NCBI RefSeq assembly: GCF_024347475.1
Contig: NZ_AP025487.1
Span: forward strand, 2,170,001-2,234,000
Direction: 5' to 3'
DNA from: Vibrio fortis
Lineage (GTDB): Bacteria > Pseudomonadota > Gammaproteobacteria > Enterobacterales > Vibrionaceae
DNA length: 64,000 nt
The first letter of the stretch is position 1. Every line of letters starts with the position of its first letter. The notes below the pieces were generated by a model. That model did no database searches. It had not been told where the DNA came from and saw nothing but the letters and a program-made list of their open reading frames with translations. Shown here one piece after another: positions 1 to 9,636 of this stretch. Position numbers and translations under genes: made by a program.

Positions 1-1
1 T

Positions 2-2068
2 CTACGTGACCTAGGTGGTCTTGTTGTTATCGACTTCATCGACATGACGCCTGTTCGCCACCAACGCGAAGTTGAAAGTCGTCTGCGCGATGCCGTTCGT
101 TTAGATCGCGCACGTGTTCAAATTGGTCGTATTTCTCGCTTCGGTCTTCTAGAGATGTCTCGTCAACGTTTGAGCCCATCACTAGCAGAAGCAAGCCACC
201 ACATTTGTCCTCGTTGTACTGGTACTGGTGTTGTTCGTGATAACGAATCTCTAGCACTTTCTGTACTACGTTTGATTGAAGAAGAAGCTCTAAAAGACAA
301 CACAGCGCAAGTACTTGCGGTTGTGCCTGTTCCAATTGCTTCTTACCTACTGAATGAAAAACGTCGCTCAGTAAACCACATCGAGAAAAACCAAGAAGTT
401 AAGATCACTGTTGTTCCTAACTCTGACATGGAAACTCCACACTTTGAGGTTATCCGTGTTCGTGAAGGTGAAGAGTTCGATCTACTGTCTTACCTACTTC
501 CGAAGAAGCTAGACGCTCTGAAAGAAGCAGAAAGCAAAGAACCAGCAGAACAGACGATTCGCCCTAAGAAGATCGAAGAGCCTGCACTGAAAGGTTTCGC
601 GGCTCCAGCTCAATCTGCGCCAGCTCCAGCACCAAAAGCTGCAGCAAAAGTAGAAGAGAAGAAAGAAGAGCCAAAAGCACAAGAATCAGGCCTAATCAGC
701 CGTTTCTTCAAAGCTATTGGTAGCTTCCTATTCGGTGGATCTTCTTCTCAAGAAGAGAAACAGGAAGAGAAGCAGGAAGAGAAACCTAAGAACAATCGCA
801 ACAACGGCAACCGCCAACGTCGTGATCGTAATGACAACCGTCGTCGCAACCAGCGTGGTGATCGTAACGAAAACCGTGACAACAAGCGTCGTCGTAAACC
901 AGCTCGTGATGAGAAGCCTGAAGAGCAAAAAGAAAATGCAACTCAGCAGCCTCGTCAAAACCGTAAGCCGAAGCAAGACCGCCGCAACAAGCAGCGCGAC
1001 GAGCAGAAGCAACAACGCGAAGAGCAAGTACCGTCTAAGGTTGCAGAACAAGGCCAACAGCTAGCTGCGGATGCTCAAGCTTCTAAACCTGAAGGTCAAA
1101 AGCCGAAGTCTGAAGCGAAAGCTGCCAAAGTTAAAGAGCGTCGTCAACGTCGCAAACTGAACAAGCAGATCCGAGTTAAAGACCAACAAGCTCAAGCAGA
1201 AAACAACTCTGTGAAAGAGCAAGTTGTCGCTAAAGACAAGGCTGTAGCTCAAGAGCAAAAAGTGGCTGAGCAAGTAGAAGCTAACCAAGCGAATACTGAA
1301 CAAGCAGAACAGGAAGAGCCGAAGCAACGCCGTAACCGTCGTTCTCCACGTCACCTACGTGCAAGTGGCCAACGTCGTCGTCGCGGTCGTGATCGTCGCC
1401 CTAACCCATTCCGCCTACGTAAAGGTGGTGTAGCATCTCCAGAGATGGCTATGGGTAAAGTGATGCCTCGTTTCGTGCCGAAGCCACACCACAAACAAGC
1501 GAAACCTGAAGCTGCGAAGGCAGAAGCACAAGTACAGCAAACAGCTGAACTAGAAACTGTTCAGAACAATGTTGTAATTGCTGGCGGTTTCGCATGCCCT
1601 GAAATGGCAATGGGTAAAGTAATTATCCGCCGTGAAGAGCCTGTGGTTGAAACTGTTGTTGAAGCAAAAGCAGAAGACGTCGTAGCACAAGCTGCTGTTG
1701 AGGCACCTGTCGTTGATGCTCCAGTAGCAACGCCAGTTGTTGAAGAAGCACCGGTAGTAGAGACACCTGCTGTTGAAGAAGCGGTTGAAGCAAAAGCTGA
1801 AGAGACTGTGACTGAAGCTCCGGTTGTTGAAGCGCCAGTTGTCGAGGCTAAACCAGTTGAAGCAACGCCTGCAACTGAAGAGAAACCTTCAGTGGAAGCG
1901 AAGAAGCAAGCTAGCTCTCCGATGACTAAAGCTCCAGGTCCACAAGAGATTAAAGAGATTGAAGTTGTTGCAGCGCCATTCCGTAGCGAACGTTACGTAT
2001 CAAAAGGTGCTGGTAGTCAAGTTGCTTCGAACCAAGCTGGTTCTGGTATGACTAAGCCAAACTACTAA
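2..2068 (+). CDS. rne: Ribonuclease E, C-terminal part (5' end outside window)
   Basis: This is the 3' part of the gene for RNase E, the endonuclease that starts mRNA decay and matures rRNA and tRNA and scaffolds the degradosome. The frame is open from base 2, so the ATG at 44 is internal and the N-terminal S1 and most of the catalytic domain lie upstream of the window. Visible in order are the end of the catalytic core ([16 protein letters not shown]), the zinc-link motif CPRC, the small domain, then a long low-complexity tail. The tail holds an amphipathic segment ([17 protein letters not shown]) that fits the membrane-targeting helix, several Arg-rich RNA-binding stretches, and Ala/Glu/Val-rich repeats. 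The octamer PEMAMGKV occurs twice in the tail. Family identity is certain; the tail functions are inferred from E. coli RNase E. Confidence 0.96.
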   Translation, partial: LRDLGGLVVIDFIDMTPVRHQREVESRLRDAVRLDRARVQIGRISRFGLLEMSRQRLSPSLAEASHHICPRCTGTGVVRDNESLALSVLRLIEEEALKDNTAQVLAVVPVPIASYLLNEKRRSVNHIEKNQEVKITVVPNSDMETPHFEVIRVREGEEFDLLSYLLPKKLDALKEAESKEPAEQTIRPKKIEEPALKGFAAPAQSAPAPAPKAAAKVEEKKEEPKAQESGLISRFFKAIGSFLFGGSSSQEEKQEEKQEEKPKNNRNNGNRQRRDRNDNRRRNQRGDRNENRDNKRRRKPARDEKPEEQKENATQQPRQNRKPKQDRRNKQRDEQKQQREEQVPSKVAEQGQQLAADAQASKPEGQKPKSEAKAAKVKERRQRRKLNKQIRVKDQQAQAENNSVKEQVVAKDKAVAQEQKVAEQVEANQANTEQAEQEEPKQRRNRRSPRHLRASGQRRRRGRDRRPNPFRLRKGGVASPEMAMGKVMPRFVPKPHHKQAKPEAAKAEAQVQQTAELETVQNNVVIAGGFACPEMAMGKVIIRREEPVVETVVEAKAEDVVAQAAVEAPVVDAPVATPVVEEAPVVETPAVEEAVEAKAEETVTEAPVVEAPVVEAKPVEATPATEEKPSVEAKKQASSPMTKAPGPQEIKEIEVVAAPFRSERYVSKGAGSQVASNQAGSGMTKPNY

Positions 2069-2104
2069 GCATTTACCGTTGTAAATTGTTAAGTAAATAG
2101 AATC

Positions 2105-2136
2105 AAAGGCTGCTTATTATAAGCAGCCTTTTTTAC
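2105..2136 (+). terminator. Intrinsic terminator after rne
   Basis: An inverted repeat (AAGGCTGCTT / AAGCAGCCTT) with a short loop is followed by a run of T, 37 bases after the rne stop codon. Confidence 0.9.
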
Positions 2137-2329
2137 ATGCGTTATCGGAATAACGATTAATAGATATATTACTCAAAGTTAGGTTCAACCTTGAACTTAA
2201 TCACATTTTTGGGTAGGATTCGCGCACTTATCTTTTTCGACACTTTGCTATTGCCGCTCTTTTATACACCTGTTTAGCTCCGCAATATGTTCGTGTCGGT
2301 AAATCCATTTAAAGCATAGCTGAGCACAC

Positions 2330-3877
2330 ATGTTCGAATTCCCACAATTTTCAAAGCACTCTGTAAAGAATGACGTTCTTTCAGGTCTTACTGTAGCACT
2401 TGCTCTAGTACCTGAAGCGGTTGCATTCGCCTTTGTTGCTGGTGTTGACCCAATGGTTGGCCTATACGCAGCATTCATCGTTGGTCTTATCACTTCTATC
2501 TTCGGCGGTCGTCCAGGTATGATCTCTGGTGCAACTGGCGCGATGGCCGTTGTAATGGTTAGCCTTGTTGCGACACACGGCGTTCAATATCTCTTTGCCG
2601 CTATCATGCTAGCCGGTCTTCTACAGATCGCTGCGGGTCTATTCAAGCTCGGTAAATTTATCCGTATCGTTCCGCACCCAGTAATGATCGGCTTCGTAAA
2701 TGGCTTGGCGATTGTTATCTTCCTTGCTCAGCTTGGTCAATTTAAAGCACCAGACATCACTGGCGCATTAACTTGGCTTCCAACAGACCAAATGACATTG
2801 ATGCTTGGTCTTGTTGCGTTGACTATGGCTATCATCCACTTCCTGCCTAAGTTCACAACAGCAGTGCCTTCTTCATTGGTTGCTATCGTAACTGTGACAG
2901 CACTTGTGGTTGGCTTAGATCTAGAAACCCGTACAGTAGTCGACTTCCTACGTACTATGTCTGGCGACGATGCTGCAACACTTGCAGGCTCTCTACCAAC
3001 ATTCTCGATTCCAGCAGTACCATTTAACCTAGAAACGCTTTACATCATCTTGCCTTACGCAGTAATCCTTGCGGCAATTGGCCTGATCGAATCACTACTG
3101 ACTCTGACAGTACTTGATGAAATGACAAACACTCGTGGTCAGTCAAACCGTGAGTGTGTAGGTCAAGGTATGGCTAACGTAACGTGTTCAGTATTTGGCG
3201 CGATGGGTGGTTGTGCGATGATTGGTCAATCAATGATCAACGTAAACTCTGGTGGTCGTGGTCGCCTATCAGGTATCGTTGCAGCAGTTGCTCTACTGAT
3301 GTTCATCCTGTTTGCTTCTTCGCTGATTGAAATGATTCCTCTAGCAGCGCTTGTGGGTGTAATGTTCATGGTTGTTATCGGTACATTCGAATGGGCAACG
3401 TTCAAGCTCGCACGCCGCGTACCAAAACAAGACTTCTTTGTTATCGTTCTAGTAACCGTTGTTACAGTAATGACTGACCTTGCGGTTGCTGTATTTGTCG
3501 GCGTTATCGCTTCTGCACTAATGTTTGCTTGGCAGCACGCTAAGCACATCTACGCAGACACTTGCATCAATGATGAAGGTTCAAAAGTATACAAGGTTAA
3601 CGGTCCGATCTTCTTCGGTTCTACAGCGAACTTCCTAGAGCTTTTTGATGCTCTTGAAGATCCTCAAGACGTAATCGTAGACTTCGCAAACTCTCGCGTA
3701 ACTGATCACTCAGCAATCGAAGCAATTGATACCATTGCCGAGCGTTACGCAGCACAAGGTAAAACGCTGCACCTACGTCACCTAAGCCAAGACTGTGTGG
3801 CAATGCTGCACAAAGCAGGTAGCCTAGTTGAAGCGAACGTTGCTGAAGACCCAATCTACAAGGTTATGTCTAAGTAA
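2330..3877 (+). CDS. SulP family inorganic anion transporter with STAS domain
   Basis: The 515-residue product is a SulP (SLC26-type) inner-membrane anion transporter. About the first 410 residues are hydrophobic, with the family's N-terminal signature region ([19 protein letters not shown]) and a Gly-rich GATGAMAVV stretch. The last 100 residues are a soluble STAS domain (for example [20 protein letters not shown]), the regulatory domain usual in SulP proteins. Family members move sulfate, bicarbonate or other anions, often coupled to Na+ or H+; the substrate cannot be read from the sequence. It stands alone between two terminators, so it is probably monocistronic. The ATG at 2330 has only a weak ribosome binding site, but it gives the expected N-terminus. 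Confidence 0.92.
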   Translation: MFEFPQFSKHSVKNDVLSGLTVALALVPEAVAFAFVAGVDPMVGLYAAFIVGLITSIFGGRPGMISGATGAMAVVMVSLVATHGVQYLFAAIMLAGLLQIAAGLFKLGKFIRIVPHPVMIGFVNGLAIVIFLAQLGQFKAPDITGALTWLPTDQMTLMLGLVALTMAIIHFLPKFTTAVPSSLVAIVTVTALVVGLDLETRTVVDFLRTMSGDDAATLAGSLPTFSIPAVPFNLETLYIILPYAVILAAIGLIESLLTLTVLDEMTNTRGQSNRECVGQGMANVTCSVFGAMGGCAMIGQSMINVNSGGRGRLSGIVAAVALLMFILFASSLIEMIPLAALVGVMFMVVIGTFEWATFKLARRVPKQDFFVIVLVTVVTVMTDLAVAVFVGVIASALMFAWQHAKHIYADTCINDEGSKVYKVNGPIFFGSTANFLELFDALEDPQDVIVDFANSRVTDHSAIEAIDTIAERYAAQGKTLHLRHLSQDCVAMLHKAGSLVEANVAEDPIYKVMSK

Positions 3878-3908
3878 CAGCTGATGGCTTTACATAGATA
3901 AGAAAAAG

Positions 3909-3938
3909 AATGCCGACGATATGCGTCGGCATTTTTGT
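3909..3938 (+). terminator. Intrinsic terminator between convergent genes
   Basis: The stem AATGCCGAC / GTCGGCATT is followed by TTTTTG on the plus strand, 31 bases after the SulP stop. The leftward phosphatase gene ends at 3976, so the hairpin may serve both directions. Confidence 0.85.
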
Positions 3939-3975
3939 TTGCGAGCGTTAAGTGTATTAGCTCAATGTCGATCTC

Positions 3976-4425
3976 TTAGAGAGATTTCAAGATTGCTTCA
4001 CTCGACTCTTCAATTAAATCGAGTACTAACTCAAAGCCATCACCCTCTCCATAATATGGATCAGGAATCTCTTGGTAACCGGAATCACCGTAGCTTAGGA
4101 ACAGAGCCAATTTATACTGTAGGTGAGCTGGGCATTGGGATTCTAAGTCTGCAAGGTTTGCCTTATCCGCGGCTAAAATCAGGTCAAACTTATCAAAGTC
4201 TTGTGCAACCACTTTACGAGACCGAATGCCTTTAAAGCTGTAGCCCCTAGCCTCACCAGCCGCTTTAGAACGTGGGTCTGGCGGGTTTCCTTGGTGGTAC
4301 CCGATGGTGCCGGCTGAATCGACCTCGACGTCAACTCCCATAGATTTAGCCTTAGCTCGCAGTATTGCTTCCCCTGTCGGTGAGCGACAAATATTTCCCA
4401 TACAGACTACCAGTATCTTTTTCAT
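3976..4425 (-). CDS. Low-molecular-weight protein-tyrosine phosphatase
   Basis: The 149-residue protein is a cytoplasmic low-molecular-weight tyrosine phosphatase. The catalytic P-loop C-X5-R is at residues 8-14 (CMGNICR) followed by SPTGE. The general acid Asp is in the C-terminal DPYYGEGDGFE motif. Length and both motifs are complete, so the enzyme should be active. In some bacteria such enzymes pair with a tyrosine autokinase in capsule export operons (Wzb type). No kinase or polysaccharide gene is adjacent here, so its partner is unknown. It diverges from btuR over 84 bp. Confidence 0.93.
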   Translation of the reverse strand: MKKILVVCMGNICRSPTGEAILRAKAKSMGVDVEVDSAGTIGYHQGNPPDPRSKAAGEARGYSFKGIRSRKVVAQDFDKFDLILAADKANLADLESQCPAHLQYKLALFLSYGDSGYQEIPDPYYGEGDGFELVLDLIEESSEAILKSL

Positions 4426-4509
4426 CCCTAATCACCTGTTCTTTCGATGGTTTTTGATAGTGTTAACTTAAGCTATGATAGTGCTAATCACAAATTATAA
4501 GGAAGAGTT

Positions 4510-5115
4510 ATGTCGACTGAAGACAACAAAGAACAGCGCCATAAGGCACGTCAACAAAAGGTTAAAGAGCAAGTTGATGCTCGTGTTGCCGCTGCTCAGG
4601 AAGTTAAAGGCTTGCTGCTTGTTATTACAGGTAATGGTAAAGGCAAATCGACTTCAGGCTTTGGTACCATAACTCGCGCTGTCGGACACGGTAAGAAGTG
4701 TGCAGTTGCTCAGTTCGTAAAAGGGACATGGGACAACGGTGAAAAGAACGTACTTGAAAAGCTCGATGTTGAATTTCAGGTGATGGGTACTGGCTTTACA
4801 TGGGAAACGCAAAACAAAGCCAAAGATATTGAGGCCGCACAACGTGTCTGGACTGAGTGTAAACGCATGCTGGCTGACGAATCATTAGATGTGATTCTGT
4901 TTGATGAACTGACTTACATGGTGAGTTACGGCTACATAGAATTGGATGAAGTGGTTGAGGCTCTTAACAACCGTCCAAAGATGCAATCGGTGATCATTAC
5001 AGGCCGTGGGGCGCATCGCACGCTAACTGAGATGGCCGATACTGTGTCTGAAGTCCGTAACGTCAAGCACGCTTTTGAGTCAGGAGTTAAAGCTTTACAA
5101 GGTGTTGACTGGTAA
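4510..5115 (+). CDS. btuR: Cob(I)yrinic acid a,c-diamide adenosyltransferase
   Basis: This 201-residue protein is the CobA/CobO/BtuR-type corrinoid adenosyltransferase, which attaches the 5'-deoxyadenosyl group of ATP to reduced corrinoids in the cytoplasm. The P-loop GNGKGKST lies at residues 41-48, after a Lys/Gln-rich N-terminal helix. Further family signatures are AVAQFVKGTWDNGEKNVL, FDELTYMVSYGY and VIITGRGAHRTL. Length matches the family (about 196-203). The ATG at 4510 follows AAGGAAGAG at a good distance. No corrinoid biosynthesis or transport genes are next to it, so a salvage role (adenosylation of imported corrinoid) is the likely job. Confidence 0.95.
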   Translation: MSTEDNKEQRHKARQQKVKEQVDARVAAAQEVKGLLLVITGNGKGKSTSGFGTITRAVGHGKKCAVAQFVKGTWDNGEKNVLEKLDVEFQVMGTGFTWETQNKAKDIEAAQRVWTECKRMLADESLDVILFDELTYMVSYGYIELDEVVEALNNRPKMQSVIITGRGAHRTLTEMADTVSEVRNVKHAFESGVKALQGVDW

Positions 5116-5207
5116 TCACCTTCAACCATAGATCCGCAACTCGGTCATTCTTCCCTCTCGAGGATGACGACCACAAGGCCATTCCGCCCTTGAACAACGG
5201 ACGACTG

Positions 5208-5248
5208 CCTATAGTCACTCCCTAGTTCGAGGGACGAGTGTCATAGGG
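5208..5248. repeat. Imperfect palindrome in intergenic region, candidate dispersed repeat
   Basis: The sequence from 5208 (CCTATAGTCACTCCCT) can fold back on AGGGACGAGTGTCATAGG with a bulge and a small loop. A second weaker hairpin (GTCATTC...GGATGAC) lies at about 5143-5168. The arrangement looks like short palindromic elements that I associate with Vibrio intergenic regions, but only one copy is present in this window, so the dispersed nature is inference. Confidence 0.4.
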
Positions 5249-5280
5249 AATCTCTCTTGAGTATTACCGATACCAAAATA

Positions 5281-5313
5281 AAAGAGCGCCACTCCTAATA
5301 ACAGAGTGGCGCT
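5281..5313 (-). terminator. Intrinsic terminator after asmA
   Basis: The stem GCGCCACTC / GAGTGGCGC is followed on the minus strand by TCTTTTATTTT, just beyond the end of asmA. It could also act on btuR transcripts coming from the other side. Confidence 0.82.
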
Positions 5314-5338
5314 TCGTTTATATAAGACTCAAAACAGA

Positions 5339-7447
5339 TTAGTTAAACAGACCTTTCAACAGTCCATCTACCGCTTCTTTGGTTTTCTCGTCTTTAATTT
5401 TATCAGTCAGCTTCTCAACACCGCGGTCGATCTCTTTCTGCGCTTTCTGCTTCAATACGTCATCAAACACTAAGCTAAACTTAGGATCTGTCCAAGCACC
5501 CGTCACCTTGATTGGGATAGTCACATCTTTAAGGTCGTCAATGCTCTTACCACCCTGACCTTCTAGTGAACCTACGATAGAGGTACGTACTAGGAAATCG
5601 ACAGTCTCATTGATGAAATTAGCTTTACCAGAGCCAGTAACACGTAATAGAGGCGATTGCGCTGAAAGGTCGTTAGTCGATACCCAACCTTTATCAACTT
5701 TTAGTGTTGTCTTCATCGCACTGAAGTCGGTTTTTTGAACGCCTTCAGTTTCATCTAACTTTTCACCTTTGATCTTCGCGTAGTTCTCACGAATCAATTG
5801 TGCAACGTTAATACCGTTCACAGCACCATCCGCAAAGTTGATAGCGATAGTACCCACTAAGTTCTGCTTGATACCTGTCGGAGTCAGGCTCTTACCAGAG
5901 ACATTGACATCGATGTTACCCGTACCTTCTAGCATGTCGTTGTTCGCAACATCCACCAGCAGGGGTTGAACTTTCACGCCCTTGATTGCTTTCTTAGCTG
6001 TATATGAAGCTGGTGACTTACGCGCATCCAGTGTTGCCGTTGCCGAGATAGAGCCATCGTAAAGATTAGAGGTGAATGAATCCAGTTTTGCCACTCCACG
6101 GTTAACCGAGAAAGCCGCTTTTACATTCTGCATATGAGCGTTGTTAGCTTTAAACTTATCAATCGTCATATCACCTTTAACATCCAGCGTTTTCAGAGCC
6201 GTTAGATCAGGTTCGACTTCTTTTGCTGGCGCTGCAGGTTCTGTTTCCTGAGCAGGCTGTGAAGCCGCTGTTGAATCAGATGCACTACCTAAACCTAGGA
6301 ACTCATCGAGATCGATATTTGGACTATGCAGAGAGAAACGTACCTTAGGGATCTCAGACAGCGTCACATCCGCCTTACCGTCGAGTGCGATACTGTTCGC
6401 TTGAAGTTTCTCTAATACAAAGCTCAGGTGACTCTTAGTTAGATCAAAGCTCAGGTCAGAAAGCATATCGACTTTCATCGGTGATTGAGGAAGTGCATCA
6501 CCTTTAAACGTAGAGTCCAATGTGAGCTTGTTGAGAACAACTTTTGAAATCGCGCTATCAACTGTCAGTTCACCCGCGCCTTTCAGATCCAGCTCCATAC
6601 CAGCGGCATTACCTACAACGCTGTAAGTTAGGTTATTCACCTTATCGAACTCAAACGTATCAAGACCAATCTTTGCCGACTCAATTTGAGTACTTGGATC
6701 ACTGAACGTTGCATTCAAATCTATGTTACGCAACGCGTAGCTTGTAAAGCCTTTCGCTAGCTTTAAGTCTGCACTACCTTGCGCTGAAAACTTCTGTTGA
6801 TTGTTCTCACCAGAAGCCGAGAAAGTTGCAGTAGTCCATGTATCTGCCGCAAATTCTGATAGATTGAATGCGACATCGTACAGCTTAATAAATGAACCCG
6901 CTTGTTTGTCATCCATTTCGAACAATGCATTTGAAACAGTCACACCAGCAAGATTAATCGTCCAGTTTGAAGCGGCACTCCCTTGTTGCGGATTAGACAC
7001 TTCCTCTTGCTGAGGCGCAGTCTCCTCAGCAGGAGATGGCGCTGTTTGAGCCTGTGTCAACGCATCTATGTTCTTGCTGCCATCTTTTAGAGTTTCTAAA
7101 TAGAATTCCGCACCATCGAGCGTAACGTTACCGATTTCAAGTTGATTACTAAAGAGAGGTGTTACTGAGATATCAACACCGACGGTATCAACTTTGAATA
7201 AGTTAGGTTGAGTGAAGCCCTGCGGATTGCGCAGTTCTGTCTTTCCTAGTTCAAAACCAATCGATGGAAAAAATTGCCAACTGATGTCACCTTCAATCAC
7301 AAGCTCTAAACCGGTGTGCTTTTGGGCTTGTTCGACGATCAGTGGTTTAAATTGGTTAGGATTCACTAACAGCACTAGCGCCAGAATCGCCGCGATAACG
7401 ACAACAACTGGGATAGCTATGAAAATGAGTAGTTTCTTCATCCGCAT
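5339..7447 (-). CDS. asmA: AsmA family protein
   Basis: The 702-residue product is an AsmA-like protein. It begins with an N-terminal membrane anchor (residues about 5-28, LLIFIAIPVVVVIAAILALV) followed by the conserved start of the AsmA domain (FKPLIVEQAQKHTGLELVIEGD). The rest is a long, largely beta-strand periplasmic region, interrupted near residues 135-160 and 390-415 by Pro/Ala/Glu/Gln-rich linkers. The C-terminal AsmA_2-like portion contains LVGTIAINFADGAVNGINV. AsmA proteins belong to the superfamily of bridge-like proteins linked to lipid traffic and outer-membrane assembly; the precise substrate is not known. It lies downstream of udk but is separated from it by a terminator-like hairpin, so it may have its own promoter. 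Confidence 0.93.
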   Translation of the reverse strand: MRMKKLLIFIAIPVVVVIAAILALVLLVNPNQFKPLIVEQAQKHTGLELVIEGDISWQFFPSIGFELGKTELRNPQGFTQPNLFKVDTVGVDISVTPLFSNQLEIGNVTLDGAEFYLETLKDGSKNIDALTQAQTAPSPAEETAPQQEEVSNPQQGSAASNWTINLAGVTVSNALFEMDDKQAGSFIKLYDVAFNLSEFAADTWTTATFSASGENNQQKFSAQGSADLKLAKGFTSYALRNIDLNATFSDPSTQIESAKIGLDTFEFDKVNNLTYSVVGNAAGMELDLKGAGELTVDSAISKVVLNKLTLDSTFKGDALPQSPMKVDMLSDLSFDLTKSHLSFVLEKLQANSIALDGKADVTLSEIPKVRFSLHSPNIDLDEFLGLGSASDSTAASQPAQETEPAAPAKEVEPDLTALKTLDVKGDMTIDKFKANNAHMQNVKAAFSVNRGVAKLDSFTSNLYDGSISATATLDARKSPASYTAKKAIKGVKVQPLLVDVANNDMLEGTGNIDVNVSGKSLTPTGIKQNLVGTIAINFADGAVNGINVAQLIRENYAKIKGEKLDETEGVQKTDFSAMKTTLKVDKGWVSTNDLSAQSPLLRVTGSGKANFINETVDFLVRTSIVGSLEGQGGKSIDDLKDVTIPIKVTGAWTDPKFSLVFDDVLKQKAQKEIDRGVEKLTDKIKDEKTKEAVDGLLKGLFN

Positions 7448-7465
7448 ATTCCTTGCTTAGATTCC

Positions 7466-7496
7466 AAAAGAAAGTGGCACTATAAAAGTGCCACTT
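7466..7496 (-). terminator. Intrinsic terminator between udk and asmA
   Basis: The 10-bp stem AAGTGGCACT / AGTGCCACTT with a 5-base loop is followed on the minus strand by TTCTTTTGG. It sits directly in front of asmA, so it ends or attenuates udk transcription. Confidence 0.7.
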
Positions 7497-7564
7497 ATTC
7501 GATAAAAAATAAAGCTGAGTTAAGAACTTATCACTAAATTCTTACTTTTGTCAGATGGTACCGA

Positions 7565-8206
7565 CTACGCCTTTAAAAGCTTAGCAATATGAGCTTTCAA
7601 AACGTCAATTGCGATACGGTTTTTACCGCCACGAGGAACGATAATATCGGCATGCTGCTTTGATGGCTCAATAAACTGCATAAACATCGGACGTACTGTC
7701 TCTTGGTATTGCTTCAGTACAGAGTCCATCGTACGACCACGCTCTTCAACATCACGCTTAACACGACGCAATAGACAGATATCTAGCGGTGTGTCCATGA
7801 AGACACTCGCGTGCATCAATTTACGTAGACGTGGGTCTGTTAGCAGTAGGATACCTTCTAAGATGATCACTTTCTTAGGTGTAAGTGTAGTCGTTTCAGA
7901 AGTACGAGTGTGCTCAGAGTAGCTGTATTCCGGTACTTCAACTGAGTTGCCGTTCATTAGCTCTTTAAGGTGCTCACACAATAGGTCGTGATCTAATGCG
8001 TTTGGGTGGTCGTAGTTTGTTTTAACACGCTCTTCCATACTCAAGTGGCTTTGGTCGCTGTAGTAGCAATCTTCCGTGATAACACCAATTTGATGGTCGC
8101 CTACTTTTTCGCGCAACTCATTATAAATAGTACTAGCAATCAGACTCTTTCCTGAAGCCGAAGCGCCAGCGATACCTACGATGACACATTGATTATTATC
8201 AGACAT
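7565..8206 (-). CDS. udk: Uridine kinase
   Basis: This 213-residue enzyme phosphorylates uridine and cytidine in pyrimidine salvage. The Walker A motif GASASGKS is at residues 14-21, followed by the family motif [11 protein letters not shown] and the [11 protein letters not shown] substrate region. The reading frame runs 31 codons further upstream, but the start at 8206 gives [14 protein letters not shown] and the exact length of the E. coli enzyme (213). It follows apbC in the same direction with 194 bp between them. Confidence 0.96.
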   Translation of the reverse strand: MSDNNQCVIVGIAGASASGKSLIASTIYNELREKVGDHQIGVITEDCYYSDQSHLSMEERVKTNYDHPNALDHDLLCEHLKELMNGNSVEVPEYSYSEHTRTSETTTLTPKKVIILEGILLLTDPRLRKLMHASVFMDTPLDICLLRRVKRDVEERGRTMDSVLKQYQETVRPMFMQFIEPSKQHADIIVPRGGKNRIAIDVLKAHIAKLLKA

Positions 8207-8400
8207 TATTTTGCACCCGATATGGTTTGGTGATGGGAATAGATAAACCGCCTGATTATAGGGGCTAAGCTCTATAGATTCTAGTCGCCATTTCAGCAAA
8301 ATACCGTCAAATTGATGATCTAAATGGATTAAATCAAAATAAACGTTTGCTTAATGTCCAGTGCCCATCAACCATTTGCACACTCTGTGTGAATTTTGAA

Positions 8401-9477
8401 CTACTCAACCATTGAGAAGTTGATCGCTTCTGGTTTCACTTTACCCGTCCAGAACATCTTGCATGCAACATTCTCAGCCAAATCGAGGTAATGGCGCGTA
8501 TGTTCGCTGTCTGGTCGACGCACTACGGTTGGCATTCCTGCATCAATGTCTTCACGAACATCGATATGCAGCGGGATCTGCGCAAGAATATCGAGACTAA
8601 ATTCAACGGCCATCGCTTCAGCACCGCCAGAACCAAAGATATGTTCTTTTTCACCACAGTGACTACAGATATGGTAGCTCATATTTTCAACAAGACCTGC
8701 AACTGGCACACCTACTTTGTCGAACATCGCCACACCTTTACGAGCATCCGCTAGAGCAAGGTCTTGCGGTGTCGTCACGACGATTGCGCCCGTAACTGGA
8801 ATTTGTTGCGATAAAGTCAGTTGGATGTCACCAGTACCCGGCGGCATGTCAATGACTAAGTAATCAAGGTCCGGCCATACCGTTTCATTCATGATTTGGC
8901 CAAGTGCTTTAGCTGCCATAGGACCACGCCAAATAGCCGCATCATCTTTTGACACTAAATAACCGATTGAGTGAGTGAAGATGCCGTGCGCTTCAATTGG
9001 AATCATCCATTTGTTATCGCGTACTTCAGGTTTAGCTTGCATTTGCCCCAACATCATAGGCACTGAAGGGCCATAGATGTCAGCATCCAATAGACCAACT
9101 TTGGCGCCTGATTTTGACAATGCGAGAGCCAGATTAACCGAGGTTGTTGATTTACCGACACCACCTTTTGCAGACGTTACCGCAATGATGTTTTTAACCC
9201 CTTTGACTGGGCTTGATACGGTTGTTTCTAGTGCAGCAGGCTTAATGCGAATCTCAAAGTCGAACGCTGCGACTTTCTGTTCAGCGATTTGATGTGATAT
9301 CCAGTGTGATAGCTCTTCTACCAAGCTATTGGCCGCAAATGGAAGCGTAATGATGAATGAACCTTTTGGGTCAACCGTTACCATATTCGGTTGCAATGCC
9401 CATTCAGGGATTAGAAGGACAGATTCAAACTCATTCAGCCAAGAACAAAAATCTTGCTTTGATGTGAAGTTACGCAT
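8401..9477 (-). CDS. apbC: Iron-sulfur cluster carrier protein ApbC/Mrp
   Basis: The 358-residue protein is a cytoplasmic P-loop ATPase that carries and transfers [4Fe-4S] clusters. After a divergent N-terminal MIP18/DUF59-like domain of about 90 residues comes the deviant Walker A motif KGGVGKST (near residues 103-110), then LLDADIYGPS, DMPPGTGD, and the CXXC motif in HICSHCGE, which binds the cluster in homologues. Length agrees with gammaproteobacterial Mrp (about 360-370). It diverges from metG, an arrangement also known in E. coli and other relatives. The start codon at 9477 follows an AGGAGC ribosome binding site. Confidence 0.95.
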   Translation of the reverse strand: MRNFTSKQDFCSWLNEFESVLLIPEWALQPNMVTVDPKGSFIITLPFAANSLVEELSHWISHQIAEQKVAAFDFEIRIKPAALETTVSSPVKGVKNIIAVTSAKGGVGKSTTSVNLALALSKSGAKVGLLDADIYGPSVPMMLGQMQAKPEVRDNKWMIPIEAHGIFTHSIGYLVSKDDAAIWRGPMAAKALGQIMNETVWPDLDYLVIDMPPGTGDIQLTLSQQIPVTGAIVVTTPQDLALADARKGVAMFDKVGVPVAGLVENMSYHICSHCGEKEHIFGSGGAEAMAVEFSLDILAQIPLHIDVREDIDAGMPTVVRRPDSEHTRHYLDLAENVACKMFWTGKVKPEAINFSMVE

Positions 9478-9636
9478 TGGGGCTCCTTTTTTTGATTTAT
9501 GCTATCACCCGCTGACGAAAGACTGAACCCTTAAAAAACTAAGGGATTCGTTTATTTGATACCTTGGCGTGACACACGTTATAAAGTAGTATTACACATC
9601 AAATTTATACCCATCAAAAAGAAGCGAAATTTAAGT

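Noticed and set aside
728..1354. Minus-strand frames of about 100 codons opposite the rne tail
   Set aside because: They are Leu/Phe/Val-rich mirror images of the Arg/Lys/Glu-rich RNase E tail, with no ribosome binding sites.
4426..4509. Cobalamin riboswitch before btuR
   Set aside because: Only 84 bp separate the divergent genes, too short for the riboswitch, and no B12-box-like sequence is seen.
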